The notes under the pieces: generated by a model
Database searches by the model: none
What the model saw: the letters and a program-made list of their open reading frames with translations, nothing else
Told to the model about the DNA's origin: nothing
Position numbers and translations under genes: made by a program
Part shown: positions 32,283-43,297 of the stretch, in pieces
How the letters are laid out: every line of letters begins with the position of its first letter
Position numbering within the stretch: position 1 is the stretch's first letter
Source of the DNA: Earliella scabrosa
Taxonomy: Eukaryota > Basidiomycota > Agaricomycetes > Polyporales > Polyporaceae
DNA: 64,000 nt
Direction of reading: 5' to 3'
Assembly (NCBI GenBank): GCA_022605405.1
Contig: JABYQQ010000013.1
Coordinates: 1 to 64,000 of the forward strand

Positions 32283-35273
32283 ATGCCAGACGACACCCAC
32301 GCCGCGGCACTCGCCCCGCAACTATGTCAACGCTACTCTTCTCTTGTATGGTACTGTCTTGACGCTGATCTTCACAAGTCCGCACTATTCTATGCCGAAC
32401 GGTATTATGTGCTTGACATCAATAACCATGACGCGCGACATCTATATGCTACCGCGCTCCTGGCAGCTGGACAACCACACTCTGCGCATCGGCTGGTTAA
32501 CTTAGCCCTAGACCGGCGATGTACCGGCTGCGTTGAAATCATCGCGAAGTGCTGCATGAAGCTGGGACGACATAGGCAAGCCCGGGAGGCGTTGGATACG
32601 TGTCTGCGGGATCTCGATTACACCCCGACTCGTACGTGTTCCCTTTATATTGTCACCCGCCGACGCGTCGCGTTCAACACCTATCCCCCACTTTACGCGT
32701 CGTCTCGCTCGCGCTACAGAATCAATGGGCTCTCGAACGGCGAGGTCTTTTCCTGATGAAGCGATCATGCATTGTCTGGCGGGGAACACGGCGCTGAAGG
32801 GCAATCTGCACGAAAGTGCGGCTGAGAGTTATTTGAAGGCGCTGGCATTGAACCCCATGCTTTGGGAGGCATTTGAGGGCCTATGTGCGATAGGTGCGCC
32901 CTATCCATCATCTGCCGCTTTGCAGGATTTTCACGGCCTTCCAGGTGAAATACCACCTATAGAGAATCTATTTCCGACTCGGTCGGAACCCATCCTACGA
33001 AGACCTGGGGAAACAGGTGGCCCCAGCAAGTCAGTACCAGTTGCAACAGGTGCCGGATTTTTCACCCCTGAAGCTGGGAACGGCGGTAACCTCTTTCGTG
33101 GTTGGAAGCCCGAGCTGAGGAGAGATGCCCCGGCGGGCCCGCGTGATTCAATGTCAGTTGCAGGCAAAACTGTTGTGACCATGCCTCGACTCGTGCTGAC
33201 GCTTGATAGCGCAACCGCCGACTCCTCGTTCTACGGCGAGCCGTCCTTCCAGGGACCCATACGGGCAAGCAGGTCGCAGCCGACCACATTGGCGGTTCAG
33301 CCACCAGCTGTGCGTCCTCTTTCTTCAGCCGATGAGGCGGGCCCAGTGACCAAGAAGCTGCGGTCTACCGTACGGCAGCGAACTGCGCCGCCCTCGACGA
33401 CCGCCGCGGACACGCACCACGTCAAGCCGTCGAAGTCTGCCGGAACTCTGCCCGCGGTACCCGGCCCCGCGGACGACCGCACGAAAAGCTCAAAGGCACG
33501 CGCACGCCCGGCCCTGACGATTGCTAACCTCTTCTCATCTTCCGGTCGTCCTGCCCAGACAGCGGCGGCGTCCTCCAGGTCTCATGCCGTTGGCATTGGG
33601 AAGCCATCGACCAATGCGACGGCTCGACGAAGTACGAGGCTGCAGAGCGGGGGCAGCAAGATTGCGAAGGTTCGTGTCGTGCACTCCTCGGACACACTCA
33701 CGTAACTTGACATAATCGTTATCGTGTAGACTGTACGAGATCGAAGACGAATCGCCACGAAGGCACGTTCACAGTCGCACGACTCTGGTGTGGAAGAAGA
33801 ACCAGGTGGTCCCGAACAAGCGGCCTTCCTCCCAGCTTCGCCTGTCGCACAGTCCGGCCACCCGGAATCGTCACCGCCTCCGTCGGGAACGTGGACCGTG
33901 GAAGAGGAGCAGGCCGCGCAAGAAGCGTACGAACTCGAGCTGGCTGATTACCACATATACGAGGTGATGCGCAAGTTCGCCAGCGCGGCAAGAGCAATGG
34001 CGTTGTATGACTGTCGGTTATGCATCGCCGAACTTGAGTCGTTGCCCGATCAGCACAAGCGCTCCGCGTCTGTGATGGCCATGTTGGGCAAGGCCCACTA
34101 CGAGCTGGGACAGTATCCGGAGGTGCGTAATCTTCAGCTCACATGCCGACCTTGCGTTTTGGCTTCGGGCCCCAACTCATGTTTGTCGGACTAGGCCGAG
34201 CGTGCGTTTGAGGCTGCCAGGAATTTGGAACCTTATCGGCTATGGGACATGGAGGTGTATTCCACGCTCCTATGGCACCTGCAGCGGAACGTGAAGCTGT
34301 CCTTCCTTGCTCAGGAGCTCCTCTCCACGGACTCGAAGTCGCCCCAGGCCTGGATCGCAGTTGGGAACTGTTTCTCGCTGCAGAAGGAGAAGACGCAGGC
34401 TGTTACGTGTTTTAGACGTGCAGCCCAGTTGGACCCCACGTGTGCGTACGCCTACACGCTCAGCGGACACGAGTCGATCGACGAAGACCTCAGCAAGGCA
34501 ATCAACTTTTTCCAGTCCGCCTTACGTGCTGATGCACGACATTACAATGCCTGGTGCGTGGAGCTCGCTCTGTCTCACTGATAAGACGTGCGTCTGGGGC
34601 TTATCTGTCTCATTCCGGGCTTCTACAGGTATGGTTTGGGTACATGCTATATGCGCATGAGCAAGTTACGTCTAGCGGACTACCACTTCCAGAAAGCGTC
34701 CCAAATCCACCCACAGAATGCGGTGCTCCTGGGCTGCGTGGGTGTGGTGAGTAGCGGTCACGCGAGCATCCCGGTGCGGATCACGTTACTGACGGTTCCT
34801 CCTTAAGGTGCGGGAGCGATACGGCGAGTACAACAAGGCGCTGGAGCTGTTCAACCAGGCAATTGCCTGCTCGCCGGAGAACGCGCTCGTGCGGTACCAC
34901 CGAGCGAAAATCCTTATCGCTCTGAAGCAGTACACGGTTAGTGTTGGCGTTCCAGCCTCCATATCTCTGGGTCACAGTCGTCTGATTGATACACGTTGTG
35001 GCGTCTGCGCTGTGTTCCCACCTGGGGTCCATCTGACGCCACCAACAGGCCGCGGTGCGGGACCTCGAGCAGCTTCGGGACACGTCGCCGGACGAGTCAA
35101 ATGTGCTGTTCCAGCTCGCGAAGGTGTACCGGCTGATGGGGGACGAGGTGAGATTCGCGCAACTGCTGGCGGAAGTGCGCGATGTGGCGCCGAAGAGCGT
35201 GGCGAAGATAAGGAAGCTGGTGGACAGCGTCAAGGACGCAGACGTGGGAGAGGCGGTCATGGACGAAGGGTAA
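32283..35273 (+). CDS. CDC27: Anaphase-promoting complex subunit 3 (CDC27), TPR protein
   Basis: Scaffold TPR subunit of the APC/C ubiquitin ligase; its superhelix binds the IR tail of Cdc20/Cdh1. The N-terminal TPR block is clear: LVWYCLDADLHKSALFYAER, LYATALLAAGQPHSAHRLVN, CCMKLGRHRQAREALDTC. A long disordered linker rich in Ser, Pro and Thr follows, with possible mitotic phosphorylation sites. The C-terminal TPR array is typical of CDC27: LGKAHYELGQYPEAERAFEA, DMEVYSTLLWHLQRNVKLSF, AWIAVGNCFSLQKEKTQAVT, YAYTLSGHESIDEDLSKAIN, YGLGTCYMRMSKLRLADYHF, VRERYGEYNKALELFNQAIA and VLFQLAKVYRLMGDEVRFAQ. Multiple short introns interrupt the C-terminal half. The start was chosen at MPDDTHAAALAP, directly before the first helix; upstream in-frame sequence lacks family likeness. 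Confidence 0.94.
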
Positions 35274-36027
35274 CGGGCGGCAGGGGACCCGCACGGTCGG
35301 AGATGGGGAAGACTCGGTCGGATCGGAGGAAGGGCAGACAGAGACAGGCAGGCGGCTCGGGCCTCGCGTCGACGGTGTACTACTGTTCGCAATTGTTGTA
35401 TATAGACTGGCCGAGGACGCAAGGGGACGCCATCGTCGCGCGAGAGGCCGTGGCAGGCTCAAGGCGAGCGGATGAGGGTGCCTGTCGCCATTGGCTGGCT
35501 GATGCGGAACGACGCGGCTATCGCGCACAGGCGCACGCGAAAAGACCCGGCGGGGAGAGCGCCCAGGCGCTTCCCGAATAGGGAGGGCGTTGAGTCACCG
35601 CGGTGCGCGTCAGCGTGATATAAGGGGCGCTTGGGTGCCCGCTGCTGCTCACCGGCCTTCGCCTCTGCCTCCCCCCACCATGTCCGTCTAACTCGTCCCG
35701 TCCGCGCGTCCGCCCCCTTTGCTTCTTCCCTCGCCCTGATTCTCTCTTGGCGACACTGAGGACCAAGTATGGTTAACAAATCCGTCCGCAAGTCCAAGAA
35801 CGGCACCATTCTGTTCGAGCCCTTCATCGTCTACCGTATACACCGTTGATCCCTCTCCGAGCACACTCCTGCCTCGTACGTCTCGTCTTCCCTTACGTCT
35901 CCCCTCCGCATCAGATGTTGACACGCGTCCTGCGCACCCTCACAGAACGCACCACTGCCCCGCCACAGTCGTGTCGTTCAACCGGCCGTCGCTATCTCTG
36001 CTCCCTATATCCCGCACCCCATCGTCC
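35274..36027. other. Intergenic region, possible extra 5' exon of the next gene
   Basis: A small open frame starts at 35769 (MVNKSVRKSKNGTILFEPF). It could be an untranslated-leader peptide or a first coding exon: splicing 35835 to 35969 would join it in frame to the acidic protein downstream. The donor there is weak, so the choice is open. Nothing else is seen in this stretch. Confidence 0.4.
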
Positions 36028-36924
36028 ATGCACCCAGAACACTCGCATCCCGAATCCTCGTCCCTTTTCATCATGGCCCGCTCGAAGCTGCACTCCGCCT
36101 TCTCTGGCGGAGTCCGTGATTCCTGCAGTCTCCACCGCTGGGTCCTCCTCAAAAACTCCATCCACCGCTCTCACACAGTCGACTCTGCCCCCTCCCAGGC
36201 AGACGCGGATGTACAACATGTATATAGACACGACGACGAAGAGGCACGCGACGAGGTTGAGGAGGATGCCTTCATGTTCCCCGACCCCCACGCAGTTGGC
36301 TCTCGCAGCGCAGACGCTGGCGCATCCGAGCAACAGTGGCTAGACTCTCTCTTGGAAGATCTCGGTGACGACGACGAAGACGCGGACGTTGGCACGTCAA
36401 GCACCGTCATTCCCGTTGACGATGACGATGAACCGCTGAGTCCCTTGTGCTCGCCTATGTCCTCCTCGGACGATCTCGTCGGACACTCCAGTCTGTTCTA
36501 CCATCCCCCGCCTATCGCTATCCCCTACCCCGTTCCCTACCCCCCACTACACCCCCCTCTTGTGCCCTCGTGGCTCCAGCTCGACTCACACGACCACGAC
36601 CCCCTCCCGTACTTTGATGCGGACGACGACGTAGAAGATCTGCCCGTGCCAGATGCCATAGAAGACACGTCGGATGACGAGTCCGACGCTGTGTCGACGC
36701 CATACTCTTCGTCCATGTCATCATTGTCCCCTATCGACCCAGCGTCTATCCCTCTGCCAGCGGAGCGCAGGCGGTTGCAAGGCCATCCGCACGTGTACGT
36801 CGACACGGACGACGCCTACTTCTATCCTTTCGAGCTGGATCCACCTCTCCCATTCCACGACGACGAAGACCCCCATCTCGATTCTGCTCATGTCTTCCGT
36901 CCCCCTCTCTACCAGGAGTGTTAG
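36028..36924 (+). CDS. Unknown acidic Asp/Ser/Pro-rich protein
   Basis: I do not recognise a family. The frame is open from about 35960 to 36924; the first ATG in it is at 36028, and an upstream exon at 35769-35835 may add residues. The N-terminal part looks ordered and may be the conserved core (MARSKLHSAFSGGVRDSCSL, HRWVLLKNSIHRS). The rest is very rich in Asp with Ser, Pro and Tyr (for example DLGDDDEDADVGTSS, PHVYVDTDDAYFYPFELDPP), without membrane segments or catalytic motifs. The long stop-free frame with a matching codon bias toward GC-ending codons supports a real gene. It follows CDC27 on the same strand at a normal intergenic distance. Confidence 0.6.
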   Translation: MHPEHSHPESSSLFIMARSKLHSAFSGGVRDSCSLHRWVLLKNSIHRSHTVDSAPSQADADVQHVYRHDDEEARDEVEEDAFMFPDPHAVGSRSADAGASEQQWLDSLLEDLGDDDEDADVGTSSTVIPVDDDDEPLSPLCSPMSSSDDLVGHSSLFYHPPPIAIPYPVPYPPLHPPLVPSWLQLDSHDHDPLPYFDADDDVEDLPVPDAIEDTSDDESDAVSTPYSSSMSSLSPIDPASIPLPAERRRLQGHPHVYVDTDDAYFYPFELDPPLPFHDDEDPHLDSAHVFRPPLYQEC

Positions 36925-38259
36925 TTTTCGCATGTCCATACTTGATATCATCGTCCATTATTCATTTCATTTGACGCTCATACACTCCCCCGCCCCTTGT
37001 ACATACATATCATCTGCCGTCGTGCTCGCCTGTTGTGTCTATCCTACGCTCGTATGCTCTCGTCTCGTCCATGTCTCTAATCTTCTCGTCCACCTCCTCG
37101 TTCTCTTGGGTCATATTCGTTTTCCGAGTACAGGGTGTTGATAGCGACCATCATACGTAATAAGATGTGGTCTAATTCAATCCGTTCTGGAGGCTTCTCG
37201 CTCTCTGGCACCGATCTCGCATGGCGAGCTAGCTTCTTCGAGCTTGCGAGGCAAACTCCGCTCTACAGCCGCCCGCGCCCGCATCATGGAATCTGGGATT
37301 CTGGGATCATGGTCGGACTCGGACGAGGGCGCGCTCGAGCATCTTTGGGTGTCCGAACTAATAATTCTTGTGGGTGCATCGCAATATCGACTCACGGGCT
37401 CGTAATACGTACTTGGGTTCGGATGTCGGGATGATGGCGCGGCGGTGATGTCGATCCTCCCAACTGAGCACGCCCAGGACGCACATATGCAAGGATGACT
37501 CCACCGTCCCGTCCCAGACCGTCACTGCGTGCGTGCCAATTCTGGCGCCATGATGAGTTCAAACCTTCGATCTCGATAGCGAACGGTACTTTTGGGCCCC
37601 AGCCAGCCCCCGCCCGAGTCAGATGGCGAAGGAGGGGCTGGCACGCTATGCGCATGACGTACGTAGTACGCAGACAAGCCGTGCGCGTGAATGCTTGCCC
37701 TGTTAGATGGATGCGTCCGGGCACCTGATGATAGCGATAAGTACCGCAACCCATGGGCCACTGACATGATGATGGGCGGACGAAAGGCACCGAGGCCGCG
37801 AAGAATAGCACGCCTGCGCAAGGGGAAACCGAAGCCGTCGAAGCACGACGGCCAAGGGGGATGTACAGAAACGCACGGATGTCCATTCGCGTGCTTGCGT
37901 CCCCTGAGGCCTGAGCACTATTGCCTATGTACTTCGGTGAGTAGTAGTACCCTGAGCCTCGATGTTACCCCGCGTACGTCTCGCATCTCGCATCTCGCGC
38001 GTCGCGTGCCCCTCCCAACTCCGATCCGTCTCTTTTCCTGCTTCCTGCGCAGCTGCGATATGCATGATGCAGCGTTCCCAGATGATGCCGATCGTCTATT
38101 GAACTTTGGAGGCTTGGACTCCGGCGGGCGCCGGCGGGACTGGGGCTGGAGCGTGAGCGCGACCGCACCAAGCAACTTTCCTGGTTCCAGACGTGTGGTG
38201 TCCACTACGGTCGGCCGCAAGCCACAAGTTCCCGCCCCACCGCCAAAGACCGAATCGCA
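36925..38259. other. 1.3 kb region without a supported gene
   Basis: It lies between the 3' ends of the acidic protein gene and the SRR1-domain gene. A plus-strand frame from 37691 to 38482 is open but overlaps the C-terminal coding exon of the SRR1 gene in antisense and lacks any family likeness. No repeat or RNA gene is evident. Confidence 0.45.
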
Positions 38260-40160
38260 CTACGACGATGACGACGGGATGCGTTCCGGCTCATGTTCCG
38301 CGTCCGCGTCCGCGTCGGCCGTCACGCGCACGGGCGCAGACACCTGCATAGGGTACGAGCTCGAATCCACACGCCTCGCAGCGTCATCGGCGATAGTGCT
38401 AGAGCTCCCGCCCGATGGAACGGCCGAGGGCGAGTTCGCCGGTGGAGTCGGGCCCAGTGCTCGGCCTACGACATGGGCATGATCAGCCCCACCACGGCCA
38501 GGGGACGGGGACGAGGACGGGGGCGGGGAAGCTCTGGAAGGGGGCAGGAGAGCGCTAGCGGACGCGGACGGGGATGGGGATGGGAACGGGGAAGGTAGAG
38601 CGGAAGACGCGTCACCCCTACGTAGCTCGTTACGCGCTGGAATGGAGCCCGGGGCGCGCGGGAGCGCCCACCAGTCGGGCTCCCGCTCGGCAAGCGCGCT
38701 CGCACGGACGAACTGGATGGCGGTGTTGTTGAACGCGGTGGGATGCGTCGCACAGGGCTGCAGCGGGCGGCTTGTCAGATAGGGTGCTGCGTGCGGGCGC
38801 GCGTGTGCGAAGGCCAAGGGATCGAGGAGGGTGGACGTTGCCAGTTGACCCGCGGCGAGCGGACAAGCGGGTGCGAGGGAACGTTCCGACGTGGTCGCAG
38901 CATAGCGCGGAGAACGGGATGGGGCGTAATCGAGTTCACGAATGGGCGTGCGCGATAGCGAATACAAACGCGAGGCGCGGAAGGGTCGGGGGCAAGCGTC
39001 GGGCAAGCGAGGAGGGCGTGTGTGCGTGTGTGCGTGAGACCGGGTGCGCGTAGACGGGAGGGAGAGCTTACCGAGGCGCGCGAGGCAGGGAGATTCCGCT
39101 GCGATCTTCCTGGACGGGATGCTGCGTTATCGGCGAGCGCCGCGAGGGGAGACAAGGTTAGCGACCTGAGAGAAGAGAAGAGGGCTAAAGAGGGCGGCTG
39201 AAAGAGAAGGAGCGGAAAAGGAAGAGAAGAGAGAGGCGGCTGAACGGTGGGCTGGGATGAACAAAGCAAGCGGCGCGGGCGAATGGGAGCGCAGGAGCCT
39301 CGGGGGGAGGGAGGCACCTGGGGTCGACGCGCGGCAGACTGCACGCACCTTTCGGCATACTCGCTCAGGCGATTGGCGATAAGGAGGACGTTGCCCAGGC
39401 GCTCGCTCGCCCAGTTCTCGCGGAACAGGTTCTCGTACAGATGCAGGTCGCAATGCGGCATGAAGACGATCGTGGGCGATTCGAGCGCATGCCTCGCCAT
39501 CTGGGACACAAGACCAGGACGCGTCAGCCAGCCCAATCAGCGATCGCACGAAAGCGTGAGTGGCCCGCGGGCACAGGGCCCCAAAGCGGGCGACAGGAGG
39601 GCAGGAAAGGCAACTTACGCGGTTTTCGGGCAGCGCAGTCAGCCGACAGTGCGCTATCAGCTCGCGGTCCTGTTCCACGAAGACGGGATCGAAGACGGAC
39701 ACTTTGGTGCGCTCCTGAGGAGGTGGACACATGGTGATGTGTCGATGTGAGGGCCCACATAGATGGGAAGATGACCCACTATGCGTAGATCGTCGCAGGC
39801 TGCAAGCAGGAGCGCGAGCTGTGCGCGTGCATCACGCGACGACGAGGGGCTCCCGAGCCCGAGGCACAGCACGTCCGGGACGACGTCCGCCGCGGGGAAC
39901 GCGTCTTCGAGTGCGTCGCGGAGCGTTCCTGGCAGAACGCGGGGGTCAGTGAGGAGAGGAGATGAGGTCAGAGAACGCAGAGACGGACGAAGTGTGTCGC
40001 GCAGCCAATCCGTGCCCGCGAGTTCCTCCGACGCCCTTGCGAGGAGCACAGCAGGCGACGGGGGCTCGCTCGGCGGCCTATTCTTGCGTTTCTTCCGGGT
40101 GCGTGCGGGCTGAAAGTGATCCTCGTAGCCAAACTGCGTGCTGCTCGTCTTCTCGCTCAT
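38260..40160 (-). CDS. SRR1-domain protein
   Basis: SRR1 (sensitivity to red light reduced) proteins occur across eukaryotes; plant SRR1 affects phytochrome signalling and the clock, and the biochemical activity is unknown. Five exons (39780-40160, 39619-39714, 39349-39500, 39072-39109, 38260-38786) keep frame and give 397 residues. The N-terminus has a basic patch (ARTRKKRKNRPPSEPPSP). The SRR1 domain runs from VVPDVLCLGLGSPSSSRDAR through ALLLAACDDLRI, KVSVFDPVFVEQDRELIAHC, TIVFMPHCDLHLYENLFREN and LGNVLLIANRLSEYAE, and ends with AFNNTAIQFVRASALAEREP. The PHCDLHLYENL block is the strongest signature. A low-complexity tail of about 130 residues (Pro/Ser/Ala repeats, then Ala-Asp repeats) follows and is unusual for the family. 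Confidence 0.88.
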
Positions 40161-41919
40161 CGTGTGTCTGCAGTGCTATGCTTCGTGTTCGTGTTCGTCG
40201 TGTGGGGAAGGCACCTGATCCTCAGCCAGCCCGATCCCTAACCTTGAGCCTGAGCGATCACGGCATGCGCTGAAAACTGCAGGGAGCGCCCGGCGTAGCA
40301 TGACTGAACGCCTACAGCCTCCGTTTCAAACATGGACAAACACTGCCATGTGGCTATGCTGCTTGCCCCCGCTCCACCATGTCCAATGTCACGCACAACC
40401 TCCTGTGGTTTGAATCTCACCTTGTGGGTCTGTTCGACGCAGTCAGAAACCGACGCATTCAGCCAGTTTCAAGTCTCGGATATACGAGCCGCGTTCTGTC
40501 ATGCTATGTCACCATCATTTCAACGTGCACACACAGTAGCGGCGTCCCGCCCAGAGAGACAGCCTGAGAAGCCCCCGCGGAGGGACCGCTGTTGTCGCAA
40601 GCGAGAGAGAGAGCGCAGGTACCTGGGAGGACATCGCACCAGCCCCAGAGCGGCAAGGTGCGCCTAACAGCATCCGTCGCCGTCGCCCCGAGCTTCGAAA
40701 AAACTTCACTGCCCGGTGCCCCACACTCTCACTAGTCACTGGGCCTGCCCGCACGGGCAGCTTTACGTACCCCGCCTCCGTCTCTCGAGCCTTGTTCCCC
40801 CCCGGCAACTTGGCAGATCCCCTTGACGTTGTAGGCGTCGTGTCGTGGGCTCGCCGTCGTTGTAGGTGCGCCCCGCCGATCGCGATTGCCTCTCGCTTGT
40901 GCATGCGGCGCGCAGTGTGTGTGATCCTCGTTCGCCGACTTCGTTCCCGGAAGCTCCAGCGTGCGGTGTCCACCCGGCCCCGGCCCAATGTTGAGGGTCT
41001 CTTCGCACTGCGTAGGACATTGTGCGGGGCGGCGGCGTTGTGTGCTCTGGGAGTGGTGTCGTCCCGCGTCCGCATCCAAACATTCAAACGTTCAACGTTC
41101 AACAATTGTCAGCATGTCAGAGCTGGCACGACTCCAACATCACTCGCATCATGCAGGTGACCCGGGCGACCGACCCCTCGTGGTGCATCGACATCGCCGA
41201 GTCCGCGGAAAGAGAGGCTCGACTGCTAAACACGCTACAAAGTTCGCACCTTGTCGTCGGGGCACTGGGCTCCCGATTTATCTCGATAGCGATCGTCGCG
41301 GACTTCGCGCGCGCGCAGGCCTGGGTTTCGCGCTATTGTTCAACGTTCAACGCCGGGTGGAGGAAGTTGGACCAAGAATACACGATGTGGCATGGGCATT
41401 AACCAAGGGGCGACTCGGCAGGGCTGAGCGTCCCGGAGGAGACAAGCGGTACGTACTAAACAGGGATAGGGTATGGGGGCGCGGGAGAAGAGACCAAGGC
41501 TACAACATGGTACGTGAGGAATGAGTGGGGAGTGGTGGGTATGAGACAGAGGGGACGTCGATATACAAGAGAATAGGATATATGGAGCGATACACAATGG
41601 TGAGCGAAGACCAGGACGAGTGATATGGGAGGTATGGATGAGGATGCGATGCCAAGCGATACAACGAATAGTGGAAGGTAGAATGGGTCGAAGTAGAACA
41701 GGAACAGCCTGAGCGTTGTAGGGTACAGAACCAAGAGCATGATGACCGGTACAATAGATGGAGAGCAAGAACACGAAGGGTGAGGGAAGAGCGCGAAGCA
41801 TTTGAGTGGTGGTGATGCTAGTGCAACCAGATCTCGAAGTTTTTGGATATGTACCAGACGAGGCACGAGTGAATGTGACAAGCCTGGGTGCTCACCAGAA
41901 ACAATCACGCTTGGGAGGC
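40161..41919. other. 1.8 kb gene-poor stretch upstream of SRR1
   Basis: It should contain the SRR1 gene promoter and the 3' end of zinc-cluster gene A. Long frames seen here (for example 40515-41105 minus) have random composition and conflict with each other. No gene is supported. Confidence 0.45.
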
Positions 41920-43297
41920 TTACGGATCCGGACCAAACTCAGAGACCGAGTCATCCGAGTCGGGCACAGGCTCCGTGTCCGGCGACGCCGACATGATAAT
42001 CTCCCACCAGGACCGATTGGGACTGTTCGGCCGCGAACTCGCAGCCGCGTTGATGGGCGCGCCGGCGTTGGGGGCGGTGGCGGACGCCGCGGGATGGGAA
42101 GCCTGTACACGTCCCTGGGTTGCGCCCGGATATGGAGGAGTCGAACGATGCCCTAGGGCAAAGGAAGGGAGGATACATGGGTGAGTGCGCAAAAGATGAC
42201 GTGCTGCAGATGACTGACCAGACGATGACCCGGGTGCAGACGGTCCTGCGGCTTGTTGCGGGGGGCTGCATCTGTTTGGACCCTGCAACTGTTGGCGATG
42301 ATGATCTGAGGAAAGATGATGGTTCGAGCTCGAGACTAGAGATGCCAACACGAAGAGGAGCTGCTGACGTACAGGTCGAGGGCCCGGCGTGGGGTGGGCC
42401 ACCGTTGACCCGCTCGTATGAAGTTGGCTGGTACGGCAGCCACCCGTACCGCTCCCCTGCAAAGATGAGATCAGGCATGTGTGGGCCCAACACGGGTGCC
42501 ATAGGACGGGCTATGACCCCGAGGAAGGCTGAAAGACCTTGAAGTCGCCCCATCTCATGATCTTGACTGGCGATCGACGCGGCACGGTTGGACGAACTAC
42601 TCCCTCCTATGCAACGGGGACGCGAGGATAGAGATTAGACGAGGATACAGGGGGCGGAGCGACTCGGCGACTCTGCAAAGGATCCCGAACTCACCAGTGG
42701 AGGAGCGACGCATTGCAGGAGGCCCCGCAATGACATTGCCATCTCGGGTCTTCAGGTTGTCCACGCTGTCGACGCTGCCGTCCCCTGCTCACACCCGACG
42801 CGAGAAACGAGAGCGTCAGCACACCATCGGGCACTCCGAGTCTGCGAGGTTACACACGCACCGGGCACACAAGCTCTGCCTTTCCTCACACATCTAACGC
42901 AGTCCGCCGTCTGCCCGTCCGCAGAAGGCATGCAACGCACCCTTGCGACGCGACTGCAAGCACCGTGACATCCGGGCAAAGTGGGAGGACTCAGCACGGC
43001 CCGCGACGCGACAGCCGACGTGGAACGACGCTCACCAGCCCTCGCATGCGTGCAAGTTCTGTACTCGGGGCGCGTTCGCGTCCCCTGCCGGCCACTGGCA
43101 GGCGGCGTCGTCCGCCAGGCACCTCTGGCATGTGTCCAAGTAGCGGGACTCCTTGCATTTGACTGGAACGCGGCAAGGGAGGGGAGAGAGGGCGTGTTGG
43201 AGCGCGACCTAAGACACAGCGGACGCGCAGAGAGACACGTACCCTTCTTTTCAGCACAGCGAATGCACGCTGCGCCCAGCCGGCGACGGTTCGTCAT
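41920..43297 (-). CDS. Double Zn2Cys6 zinc-cluster protein, copy A
   Basis: Putative DNA-binding protein with two fungal Zn2Cys6 binuclear clusters in a row. Seven exons (43243-43297, 43036-43162, 42862-42953, 42695-42784, 42373-42606, 42219-42305, 41920-42152) give 305 residues. Cluster 1 (about residues 11-39) reads CIRCAEKKVKC, eight residues, CQRC, six residues, C. After a 17-residue linker, cluster 2 (about 57-88) reads CEGCRVARVRC, ten residues, CVRC, six residues, C. Both have basic residues between Cys 2 and Cys 3, as in DNA-contacting clusters. The rest is Pro/Ser/Gln-rich and ends with RPNSPNRSWWEIIMSASPD and an acidic tail, a possible activation or interaction region. No fungal-specific middle domain or leucine zipper is visible. 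The first three exons are firm; exons 5 and 6 are less sure. Paralogues B and C lie downstream on the same strand. Confidence 0.75.

Noticed and set aside
37691..38482. Plus-strand open frame antisense to the SRR1 gene
   Set aside because: Its second half is the antisense of the repeat-coding last exon of the SRR1 gene, and the first half has no likeness to any family.
40515..41105. Minus-strand frame of 196 codons upstream of the SRR1 gene
   Set aside because: Very Arg/Ala/Thr-rich, no domain, overlaps the promoter of the SRR1 gene and other open frames.
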